Assembly: GCA_002723085.1 (NCBI GenBank)
Contig: PBNK01000038.1
Location: forward strand, 1 to 54,579
Origin: Crocinitomicaceae bacterium
GTDB taxonomy: Bacteria; Bacteroidota; Bacteroidia; Flavobacteriales_D; Parvicellaceae
Length of the DNA: 54,579 nucleotides
Direction of reading: 5' to 3'
Part shown: piece after piece, positions 1 to 7,538 of the stretch
Layout: each line of letters opens with the position of its first letter
How positions within the stretch are numbered: the stretch's first letter is position 1
Notes under the pieces: generated by a model
Database searches by the model: none
What the model was told of the DNA's origin: nothing
What the model saw: the letters and a program-made list of their open reading frames with translations, nothing else
Translations under genes and position numbers: made by a program

Positions 1-2019
1 AAACCAGCTAATTTTAAGCTGGTTTCAAATTTTGCTCCCAATGGTGACCAACCGGAAGCTATCCAATCTTTGTTAAAGGGTATCGCGGAAGACGAAAAAG
101 ATCAGGTGTTACTTGGTGTAACTGGGTCAGGTAAAACTTTTACAATAGCCCATGTTATAGAACAATCTAAAAGACCTACGCTTATTCTAGCACCAAACAA
201 AACTTTAGCAGCCCAATTATTTGGGGAAATGAAAGGATTGTTTCCAGAAAATGCTGTTGAGTATTTTGTTTCTTATTACGATTATTATCAACCTGAGGCA
301 TATTTGCCTATTTCTGATACATACATTGAAAAAGATTTATCCATAAATGACGAAATAGAAAAGCTTCGTTTAAGCGCAACATCTTCTTTATTGTCAGGAA
401 GAAGAGATGTAATAGTTGTTGCATCAGTTTCTTGTATTTATGGAATTGGTAATCCAGTTAATTTTTCAAATGGAATAATTAGAATTCAAGTGGGGCAAGT
501 CATAGCTAGGAATGAATTTTTAAGATTGTTGGTTGATAATTTATACTCTAGAACAACTACTGATTTAGGAAGAGGTACATTTAGGGTAGTTGGAGATACA
601 ATTGATATTCATTTAGCCCATGCTGACTTTGGCGTTAGAATTTCATTTTGGGGAGATGAAATAGAATCTATTCATTTATTGGATGTTATTAATTTGACTG
701 TTTTAGAAGAACAAGATCATTATTTAATTTATCCAGCTAATATTTTTGTTACTGCAAAAGATGATATTAAAAGGTCCATATTTGAGATACAAGATGATTT
801 AATGAATCAAATAGATTTTTTTAAAGAATTAGGAAAACCTTTGGAGTCAAAAAGACTAAAAAATAGGGTAGAGTTTGATTTAGAAATGATAAGAGAATTA
901 GGATACTGTTCAGGTGTTGAAAACTATTCTAGATATTTTGATGACAGGAAGCCCGGCCAAAGACCTTTTTGTTTGTTAGATTATTTTCCAGAAGATTATC
1001 TTATGGTCATTGATGAATCTCATGTTTCTATCCCTCAAATAAGGGCAATGTATGGAGGGGATAGGTCAAGAAAAGTAAATTTAGTAGACTATGGATTTAG
1101 ATTGCCTTCAGCATTAGATAATAGACCTCTTAAATTTGAAGAGTTTGAAACTATGCATAATCAAATTATATATGTAAGTGCTACTCCTGCTGATTATGAA
1201 TTGCAAAAAAGTGAAGGCATTTATGTGGAGCAAATTATAAGACCAACCGGACTATTAGATCCTAAAATAATTATAAAACCAAAATTAAATCAGGTTGATG
1301 ATTTGCTTGATGAAATTTCTTTAGTAGTTGAAAATAATGAAAGGGTATTGGTAACGACTCTTACTAAAAGAATGGCTGAAGAGCTTGATAAGTATTTTGC
1401 AAAAATTGGTGTAAGATCAAGGTATATTCATTCGGATGTGGATACTTTAGAAAGAGTTGAAATTTTAAACGATTTAAGAAAGGGAATATTTGATGTTTTA
1501 ATAGGTGTAAATTTATTAAGGGAAGGGTTAGATTTACCTGAAGTATCGTTAGTGGCTATTTTAGATGCTGATAGTGAAGGGTTCTTGCGTTCTGAAAGAT
1601 CATTGGTTCAAACAGTTGGAAGAGCTGCTAGAAATTTAAATGGTCGCGTGATTATGTATGCAGATAGAGTCACAAATGCAATGCAGAAAACATTAGATGA
1701 AACAAATAGAAGAAGATCTAAACAAGAAAATTACAATAGGTTAAATGGAATAACACCTGTGCAAATACAAAAATCAATTCATGTCGATTTAGTTAGCATT
1801 AAATCAAAATCTGAAAATATTGATGATTTAGTTCAAACTCATAAAAGTATTGTAAATGACCCTAATACTCAATACATGAATCGAGATGAACTTGAAAAAA
1901 CAATTTTAATGGTAAAATCTCATATGGAGAAGGAAGCAAAAAAGGAAAATTTTATGCAAGCAGCTCAATTAAGAGATGAATTATTTCAATTGAAAAAATT
2001 GCTATTAGATAAATTTTAA
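1..2019 (+). CDS. uvrB: UvrABC excision nuclease subunit B (5' partial)
   Basis: UvrB is the DNA-damage verification helicase of bacterial nucleotide excision repair; it takes the lesion from UvrA and recruits UvrC. The reading frame is open from base 1, and the first visible residues (KPANFKLVSNFAPNGDQPEA) already match the UvrB N-terminus, so the start lies just outside the window and about 672 residues are visible. Seen: Walker A GVTGSGKT near visible residue 40, the beta-hairpin segment YYDYYQPEAYLP, a DESH helicase box in VIDESHVSIPQ, helicase motifs V and VI (GVNLLREGLDLPE, QTVGRAARN) and a C-terminal UVR domain for contact with UvrC. An in-frame TTG at 70-72 is not the start, because homology continues upstream. 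The gene ends 1 bp from a convergent gene, with no terminator between them. Confidence 0.97.
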   Translation, partial: KPANFKLVSNFAPNGDQPEAIQSLLKGIAEDEKDQVLLGVTGSGKTFTIAHVIEQSKRPTLILAPNKTLAAQLFGEMKGLFPENAVEYFVSYYDYYQPEAYLPISDTYIEKDLSINDEIEKLRLSATSSLLSGRRDVIVVASVSCIYGIGNPVNFSNGIIRIQVGQVIARNEFLRLLVDNLYSRTTTDLGRGTFRVVGDTIDIHLAHADFGVRISFWGDEIESIHLLDVINLTVLEEQDHYLIYPANIFVTAKDDIKRSIFEIQDDLMNQIDFFKELGKPLESKRLKNRVEFDLEMIRELGYCSGVENYSRYFDDRKPGQRPFCLLDYFPEDYLMVIDESHVSIPQIRAMYGGDRSRKVNLVDYGFRLPSALDNRPLKFEEFETMHNQIIYVSATPADYELQKSEGIYVEQIIRPTGLLDPKIIIKPKLNQVDDLLDEISLVVENNERVLVTTLTKRMAEELDKYFAKIGVRSRYIHSDVDTLERVEILNDLRKGIFDVLIGVNLLREGLDLPEVSLVAILDADSEGFLRSERSLVQTVGRAARNLNGRVIMYADRVTNAMQKTLDETNRRRSKQENYNRLNGITPVQIQKSIHVDLVSIKSKSENIDDLVQTHKSIVNDPNTQYMNRDELEKTILMVKSHMEKEAKKENFMQAAQLRDELFQLKKLLLDKF

Positions 2020-2020
2020 T

Positions 2021-2677
2021 TTATAAATTATTAAAACCAACTGCTACAATTATGGCGTGTTTGGTGAAGTCCCTAACTTGTTCGTTGGTTTCAGGATCAG
2101 TTTTATAAGCTGCCTCACTAGATGGAATTATATAATCAATATATATTTTTTTTAATCTAATTTTTTCAATCAAAGCTGTTTCTTGATCAATAATCTCCTT
2201 TTTTTGTTTCTCATCATAGTTAACAGGAAATTTCTTGGTTTTTAAAAGTTCAATTTTCCCTTCTTTTAATTTTTCAACCATTTCAGTTGTTTCAACAGTA
2301 AATTCTGATCCACTAAAATCAGTTTTCTCATAAAGAAGAATTCTTGACTTAAACTTTTTTTCTTTGTCATAAATTCTTAATGTAATTGGATCTCCTTTAA
2401 CTGCAATAGAGTTAAAAGACAAACGGTATTCCTCGTCCATTACTGTGGCGATTTCAACTTCTTTAATATATGCATATTCTTTATATATAAAGTTTGTAGT
2501 GTTTAAACCATCGTATCTATAAGGCTTTAGAGCGTTTCTACAATTTTTTCTTAATTCTTTGATTTCAGCATAATACTGTTGTTGTTCAGAAAGTTCATTG
2601 TCATTACGTTGAGCATTAATATTAAACAATGCTATAAACATTGTTATTAATAATGAAATAAAAATTTTAGCTTTCAT
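2021..2677 (-). CDS. Exported protein of unknown function (218 aa)
   Basis: I do not recognise this family. The first 22 residues form a signal peptide (MKAKIFISLLITMFIALFNINA) with predicted cleavage after NINA, so the product is probably periplasmic or surface-associated. The mature part is charged and mixed alpha/beta, with a Lys/Glu-rich helical stretch around residues 135-175 and no cysteines apart from one near residue 46. It follows the lipoprotein gene by 11 bp on the same strand, so the two are probably co-transcribed. It converges on uvrB with a 1-bp gap. Codon use resembles its neighbours. Function cannot be inferred beyond an envelope location. Confidence 0.8.
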   Translation of the reverse strand: MKAKIFISLLITMFIALFNINAQRNDNELSEQQQYYAEIKELRKNCRNALKPYRYDGLNTTNFIYKEYAYIKEVEIATVMDEEYRLSFNSIAVKGDPITLRIYDKEKKFKSRILLYEKTDFSGSEFTVETTEMVEKLKEGKIELLKTKKFPVNYDEKQKKEIIDQETALIEKIRLKKIYIDYIIPSSEAAYKTDPETNEQVRDFTKHAIIVAVGFNNL

Positions 2678-2688
2678 TGTATTAATTA

Positions 2689-3588
2689 TTATTTAAGGGT
2701 TATTTCATTTCTAAGTTCTGTAATCATAGATGAAATCTTAACTACTTCTTCATGCTTTAATTCTGTGTCTAAATATTCAATATTTTCACCTGCTTGTTTA
2801 TTTGACCATAAATTGTTGTACTCAGAGACAACATTTTTTATATGTTCTGTCAAATCAGTAATATCATCGTTTTTATCTTTAATATGTTCTAACCCTCTAA
2901 TTAATGAATTAGCAATTGTCATTTGTTCAGAAAGTAAAATGCTTATTTTTTTATCAGCATCACCAACAACAGCATGAGTACCTAAAAACATTCCTTCAAT
3001 CCAGGCTCCAGTAAAATAGATTACATTTAGATCATTAAGACCATTATCTTGGATGTAATCGTCAGTATGAGTTTGAATATAGATAAGTAAATCCATTATG
3101 CTATCTTGGTTTCCAATATTTTCTTCAAATCTGTCTATTAAATTACTAGATTGAAATACAGTTTCTAAACCAATCTTTTTAGATAGATCTTTTATTACTT
3201 TCATGTAATTCCCAGCTTCATCATATTTGTCGTTAGTTACGCAGTAAGCAATGTCAGATGCATAAACACCAAAATTAATAGATTGATGAAAAAGGGTAGT
3301 GTAATTGTTTACGTTTTCAATTTCATTTGTAATTCCATCAACATAACTCATTTCTGCTTTTTGAATTATAGAAGCAATTTGAATTGGTGATGGTGCTATA
3401 AAAGCATAATCTGACTCAGTAGTGTCAAGTTCAATTTCAATAGAATGTGAACTTTCAGAGTCAGAAACTTGGGTTATATCTTTTTCATTCTTATTAGAAG
3501 AGCTTGAGGATGTACATTGAATACATATAAAACTTATAGCTAGAACTCTAACTGATAATTCAGATAATTTTTTTAAGTTGTTTTTCAT
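2689..3588 (-). CDS. Putative lipoprotein of unknown function (299 aa)
   Basis: The N-terminus has a basic stretch, a hydrophobic segment and cysteines at about residues 23 and 26 (ISFICIQC), followed by a serine-rich linker (TSSSSSNKNEKD). This looks like a Bacteroidetes lipoprotein, although glutamine before the second cysteine is unusual for a lipobox and the exact lipidation site is uncertain. The mature region (about 60-299) appears almost wholly helical with many charged residues. A GAWIEGMFLGTHAV segment near residue 195 is typical of helical-bundle envelope proteins. No catalytic motif is visible. A promoter-like element lies in the 42-bp gap upstream, so this gene and the 218-aa gene may form their own two-gene unit downstream of rpoD-gap-HAD. 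Confidence 0.8.
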   Translation of the reverse strand: MKNNLKKLSELSVRVLAISFICIQCTSSSSSNKNEKDITQVSDSESSHSIEIELDTTESDYAFIAPSPIQIASIIQKAEMSYVDGITNEIENVNNYTTLFHQSINFGVYASDIAYCVTNDKYDEAGNYMKVIKDLSKKIGLETVFQSSNLIDRFEENIGNQDSIMDLLIYIQTHTDDYIQDNGLNDLNVIYFTGAWIEGMFLGTHAVVGDADKKISILLSEQMTIANSLIRGLEHIKDKNDDITDLTEHIKNVVSEYNNLWSNKQAGENIEYLDTELKHEEVVKISSMITELRNEITLK

Positions 3589-3608
3589 TTTTTATTAATA
3601 TGATTTGG

Positions 3609-3641
3609 CAAATTTATTAAAATAAAAGAATTATTTTGAAA
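3609..3641 (-). promoter_or_regulatory. Candidate promoter of the lipoprotein/218-aa pair
   Basis: On the minus strand, TTTC (3638-3641), a 21-base spacer and TAAATTTG (3609-3616) resemble the Bacteroidetes consensus TTTG/TTG, 17-23 bases, TAnnTTTG. The -7 box is exact and the -33 box has one mismatch. The implied leader to the ATG at 3588 is about 14 bases. The -33 part lies inside the 3' end of the HAD gene. Confidence 0.45.
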
Positions 3642-4074
3642 GATAGTCATCTTTAAATACTTCAATATTTTTTGGAGCAGTCACTAAATCAGTGAATTTG
3701 CCTCTAAATCTTGTAGCTTTTACTAAATGATTATCTATCCAATGGTAATTTCCTCCCCTTGGTTTTCCCATTAATAATCCATGGTATTTAAAATTATGTT
3801 TTTTTAGCCATCTTTCAGTATAATCTCTATGTTCTTCAGTTCTAGATGTAAAAAAAGTAATTATATGACCTTCATCAAACCATTTGTTTAAAACTTCAAG
3901 AGCATCTAAATAAGGTTCACAAGTTAGCATTCTTTCTGGTTCCTCATTTGGGACATCATCAGTAATTGTCCCGTCAATGTCAATTAAGTAATTTTTGATT
4001 TCTTCAGATAGATCAGGACTGAGCTGGTTTCCTTCTTCATCAACACTAATTTTAAGAGTTTTTTCTTTATTCAT
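3631..4074 (-). CDS. HAD-family hydrolase, small (147 aa)
   Basis: A compact haloacid-dehalogenase-fold protein. HAD motif I is DIDGT at residues 32-36 (D32 nucleophile, D34 acid/base). Motif II is the Thr/Ser of FFTSRTEEH, and a lysine in MGKPRGGNYHW is a plausible motif III. Close homologues in Flavobacteriia are often labelled phosphoheptose isomerase, but the visible motifs are those of a phosphatase-type HAD and not of a SIS-domain isomerase, so I use the family name only. The ATG lies 1 bp after the gap stop codon, indicating tight co-transcription with GAPDH and possible action on a phosphorylated metabolite. The substrate is unknown. Confidence 0.82.
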   Translation of the reverse strand: MNKEKTLKISVDEEGNQLSPDLSEEIKNYLIDIDGTITDDVPNEEPERMLTCEPYLDALEVLNKWFDEGHIITFFTSRTEEHRDYTERWLKKHNFKYHGLLMGKPRGGNYHWIDNHLVKATRFRGKFTDLVTAPKNIEVFKDDYLSK

Positions 4075-4075
4075 T

Positions 4076-5527
4076 TTAGTAGTATATAAGTCTTCTAACT
4101 TTGGTTACATATTTAGCAATTCTGATAACTTGTTTTGTGTATCCAAATTCGTTGTCATACCATGAATATAAAACACAATTTTTGCCATCATCAGATGTTA
4201 AAGTAGCATTACTGTCAAAAACTGCCGCACATGTATTTCCAATAATGTCATTTGAAACTAATTCTTTGCTTATTTCAAATTTTATTTGATTAATTAGGTC
4301 ACCTTTAAGTGCAGCATTTCTAACCAAATTATTAATTTCTTCTACAGAAGAAGCCTTTTTTAAAGTTAGTTTAATAATAGCAAGTGAACCATTGGGTGTA
4401 GGAACTCTAACAGCGTTAGCTGTTAATTTACCTTTTAATGAAGGAATCACTTTGGTTACTGCTTTTCCTGCACCAGTGGAAGTAATAACCATGTTTATTG
4501 CGGCAGACCTTCCTCTTCTAGGTTTCTTATGGAAATTATCTAGTAAGTTTTGATCATTAGTATAAGCATGTACAGTTTCAATATGCCCACTTTCAACTTC
4601 TAAGTTATCTTCTATTACTTTAAGAATTGGAGATATTGCATTTGTTGTACATGATGCTGCGCTAAAAATATTTTCATTTTCAATATCTTGTTCTTTATGA
4701 TTAATTCCATAAACTATGTTTGGAATGCCATTTCCTGGTGCTGTAAGTATTACTTTTGATGTTCCTTTTGATTTTAAATGTCTTCCAAGCGCTTCTCTAT
4801 CCTTAAAAACTCCAGTATTGTCAATTACAAGAGCATTATTAATTCCATATTTAGTATAATCTATATTTTCAGGACTATTGGCTTCAATTAAATTAATAGT
4901 TTGGCCATTAGCTATTATTGCTTTGTTTTCATAGTCTTCACTAATAGAGCCTTTAAAACTTCCATGAACAGAATCATTTCTAAGCAATGCCGCTCTCTTT
5001 TCAATTTGAAAATCATCAACCTTTCTTAAAACTATAGCTCTTAATCTTAATTGTTGTCCTTTTCCTGCAGCTTTAATCAATTCTCTAGCTGCAATTCTTC
5101 CAATTCTTCCAAATCCGTATAAAACAACATCTTGTGGGCTAAATGTATGTTTGTCTTGACCAATAAAATTAACCAACTTGTTATTTAAGAAATCGGATAT
5201 GTTATTAATGTTATTTTTTTCCTCAGAATATTCAAAAGTTAATTTTCCTATATCTAACTTTGAAGGAGCAAGATCCATATTTGAAATTTCTTTAACCAAA
5301 TCATTAACTAATGAAATATCTAATGGTTTTTTTACAACATCCTTTGAGTAATCAAAACAATTCATTAATTCAGAAATGTTTATATTAACTAGATGTTGTC
5401 TAAATAGAACTAATTCTATTCCTTTACCATACATCAAAGATCCAATGCTATTGATTAAATCAACTGCTATTTTTTCTTTATTAACATAGTCATTTAAACT
5501 ATTTTCATATCCATTTTGCAACTTCAT
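4076..5527 (-). CDS. gap: Glyceraldehyde-3-phosphate dehydrogenase, long form
   Basis: Catalyses the reversible oxidation and phosphorylation of glyceraldehyde 3-phosphate in central metabolism. Seen: nucleotide-binding GFGRIGR at residues 138-144, catalytic Cys293 in SAASCTTN, the His319 partner in HAYTNDQ, a late SWYDNEFGY segment, and total length 483. Ordinary GAPDH is about 335 residues; the surplus is an N-terminal extension of about 130 residues, a form I associate with Bacteroidota. After the second beta strand the sequence is AIVLRKVDD. NAD-specific enzymes usually carry an Asp there, so NADP use is possible, by inference only. The gene starts 13 bp after the rpoD stop and ends 1 bp before the HAD gene. 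Confidence 0.95.
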   Translation of the reverse strand: MKLQNGYENSLNDYVNKEKIAVDLINSIGSLMYGKGIELVLFRQHLVNINISELMNCFDYSKDVVKKPLDISLVNDLVKEISNMDLAPSKLDIGKLTFEYSEEKNNINNISDFLNNKLVNFIGQDKHTFSPQDVVLYGFGRIGRIAARELIKAAGKGQQLRLRAIVLRKVDDFQIEKRAALLRNDSVHGSFKGSISEDYENKAIIANGQTINLIEANSPENIDYTKYGINNALVIDNTGVFKDREALGRHLKSKGTSKVILTAPGNGIPNIVYGINHKEQDIENENIFSAASCTTNAISPILKVIEDNLEVESGHIETVHAYTNDQNLLDNFHKKPRRGRSAAINMVITSTGAGKAVTKVIPSLKGKLTANAVRVPTPNGSLAIIKLTLKKASSVEEINNLVRNAALKGDLINQIKFEISKELVSNDIIGNTCAAVFDSNATLTSDDGKNCVLYSWYDNEFGYTKQVIRIAKYVTKVRRLIYY

Positions 5528-5540
5528 TTTTTATATTTTT

Positions 5541-6404
5541 TTAACCTAGGTATGTTTTAAGTAATTTACTTCTTGAGTTTTGTCTTAATCTTCTAATTGC
5601 TTTTTCTTTAATTTGTCTAACTCTTTCTCTTGTTAAATCAAATTTAGCTCCAATTTCTTCCAAAGTTAATCCATGCTGCATTCCAATTCCAAAAAATAAA
5701 CTTATTACGTCTCTTTCTCTATCGCTTAATGTAGACAAAGAACGTTCAATTTCTCGTTGAAGAGATTCATGCATTAATTGAATATCTGCTTTTGGGCTGT
5801 CGTTATTAACCATTACATCAAGTAGTGAATTGTCTTCTCCATCTGTAAATGGAGCATCAACTGATACATGTCTGCCACTTATTTTAAGGGAGTCTTTGAC
5901 TTTATCTTCAGGTAGGTCAAGTACTTTTGCAAGTTCTTCAGCACTTGGTGGTCTTTCAAATTCTTGTTCAAGTTTGGAAAATGCTTTGTTTATTTTATTT
6001 AAAGAACCTACTTGGTTTAATGGAAGTCTAACAATTCTTGATTGTTCGGCTAATGCTTGAAGAACTGATTGCCTAATCCACCACACAGCATAAGAAATGA
6101 ATTTAAATCCTCTTGTTTCATCAAATCTTTGCGCAGCTTTTATTAATCCTAAATTTCCTTCGTTGATTAAATCGGGTAGCGTTAGTCCTTGATTTTGATA
6201 TTGTTTGGCAACAGAAACTACAAATCTTAAATTTGCTTTGGTTAGTTTTTCTAAAGCTTCTTGGTCTCCTTGTTTTATTCTTTGAGCTAATTCAACTTCT
6301 TGTTCTGCTGTAATTAAATCTTCCCTTCCAATTTCCTGTAAATATTTATCAAGCGATTGACTTTCTCTATTGGTAATGGACTTAGTAATCTTTAATTGAC
6401 GCAT
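5541..6404 (-). CDS. rpoD: RNA polymerase primary sigma factor
   Basis: Housekeeping sigma-70, 287 residues, the short form typical of Bacteroidota that lacks region 1.1 and the large non-conserved insert. Seen: region 1.2 ([20 protein letters not shown]), region 2 core binding ([18 protein letters not shown]), region 2.4 ([17 protein letters not shown]), region 3, and a region 4.2 helix-turn-helix ([20 protein letters not shown]). It would direct transcription from the TAnnTTTG-type promoters noted elsewhere in this window. A promoter of that same form lies about 40 bp upstream of its ATG, suggesting self-sustained expression. It is the first gene of a probable rpoD-gap-HAD operon. Confidence 0.98.
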   Translation of the reverse strand: MRQLKITKSITNRESQSLDKYLQEIGREDLITAEQEVELAQRIKQGDQEALEKLTKANLRFVVSVAKQYQNQGLTLPDLINEGNLGLIKAAQRFDETRGFKFISYAVWWIRQSVLQALAEQSRIVRLPLNQVGSLNKINKAFSKLEQEFERPPSAEELAKVLDLPEDKVKDSLKISGRHVSVDAPFTDGEDNSLLDVMVNNDSPKADIQLMHESLQREIERSLSTLSDRERDVISLFFGIGMQHGLTLEEIGAKFDLTRERVRQIKEKAIRRLRQNSRSKLLKTYLG

Positions 6405-6443
6405 ATTTAATTAGTTGTAATTTGTGAACTAAATTTAAAGGCG

Positions 6444-6475
6444 CAAATGTATGATAATCACCCACTCATGTCAAG
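6444..6475 (-). promoter_or_regulatory. Promoter of rpoD (Bacteroidetes type)
   Basis: Minus-strand CTTG (6472-6475), a 20-base spacer and TACATTTG (6444-6451). The -7 box fits TAnnTTTG exactly and the -33 box supplies TTG. Predicted start of transcription is near 6437, leaving a leader of about 33 bases to the ATG at 6404. Confidence 0.65.
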
Positions 6476-6645
6476 TCATTTTAAATTTATTATGATTTCA
6501 AAAACCATTCGCTTTTTTTTACTTAATATCCTGTAAATCAGATTTTTATGTCTGTTTGTTATTCTTTTTTTTAATTAAATATTTAAATGTTGAAAACTAT
6601 TTAAGTTAACTTGGTAATTAAAACTTAAATACAATTTAATATTTA

Positions 6646-7536
6646 TCAATAAATAGCGTATGTATTCACTTGTGCACCACCAAATATTCCAAAACCGTTG
6701 TTTATATTACTATATACTTGAACAGGTTGTGCAAATGGGTTTCCTGAAGCACTTTCATATACCTGATAGCTTTTACTAAAAAGGTAGGTAGGTTCTGTTA
6801 TATTATATAGAAATAAGGTTATATGATCTATTTCTAATTTGTCATCCTTGTCAAACTCCTTAACAATGTTGTCTATTTGAATTTCAATAGTTTTTTCTTC
6901 ACCGTTAAAAGAGTTGTCTGTGAATAAGCCTTGCTCAACTGGTCCACCACCATAATTTTCAAAAACAGGATCTTCCAGAATCATAGATGCTGGAAATTCA
7001 AAGTATTCCATATTTCCAAAGTCATCTTCATATAAAAGACCAACTTCTATTTCTATACGGTAAAAATTTTGGAAGTTTATTGGGTCTGTGAAGGTAATTG
7101 ATATGTCCATTCTTTCATTATCTCCTATGTTAGATGATGAAGTGTCAACTTTTGAAATATTAATGGAGTCAGGCAACTGATCTTCCGCACTAATATTTAT
7201 ATAATTTGGTGCGTCTACTTCTATTTTATAAATTTGACCTGCTTCGGGATATGTATTCCCATAATAAAATCCCAAGGAGTCATGATCAAGCACCTCAATT
7301 AAATTATTCTGATTGTCTAAAATAAGCACAGAAGCATCCTCTATATTTGAAAGTGTACCAGTATCAATTACACTTAAACTACTGCTTATATGAACTTCCC
7401 AAGGACTATTACTTTGAAATAAAGAGTTAACAACTATTTTTGGTTGAGTAACTTCACCAGTAAATGGAATCACTTTTTCACATGAAAATAGAATTGGAAC
7501 TAAAAAAATAATAAGTATTAATTGTATGTGTTTCAT
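6646..7536 (-). CDS. DUF4249 family lipoprotein
   Basis: A lipoprotein of about 296 residues, with a signal peptide ending in the lipobox ILFSC. The C-terminal segment NPFAQPVQVYSNINNGFGIF matches the conserved end of the DUF4249 family. These proteins are encoded beside TonB-dependent receptors in Bacteroidota and are thought to act as surface partners, by analogy with SusD; the ligand is unknown. An upstream TTG at 7542 would add two residues, but the ATG at 7536 gives the usual signal-peptide start (MKHIQLIL) and sits 2 bp after the receptor's TGA, so I choose it. No terminator is obvious downstream. Confidence 0.88.
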   Translation of the reverse strand: MKHIQLILIIFLVPILFSCEKVIPFTGEVTQPKIVVNSLFQSNSPWEVHISSSLSVIDTGTLSNIEDASVLILDNQNNLIEVLDHDSLGFYYGNTYPEAGQIYKIEVDAPNYINISAEDQLPDSINISKVDTSSSNIGDNERMDISITFTDPINFQNFYRIEIEVGLLYEDDFGNMEYFEFPASMILEDPVFENYGGGPVEQGLFTDNSFNGEEKTIEIQIDNIVKEFDKDDKLEIDHITLFLYNITEPTYLFSKSYQVYESASGNPFAQPVQVYSNINNGFGIFGGAQVNTYAIY

Positions 7537-7538
7537 GC

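Noticed and set aside
3631-4074. Annotation as phosphoheptose isomerase
   Set aside because: The SIS fold and its motifs are absent, while the DIDGT and TSRT motifs are those of a HAD hydrolase.
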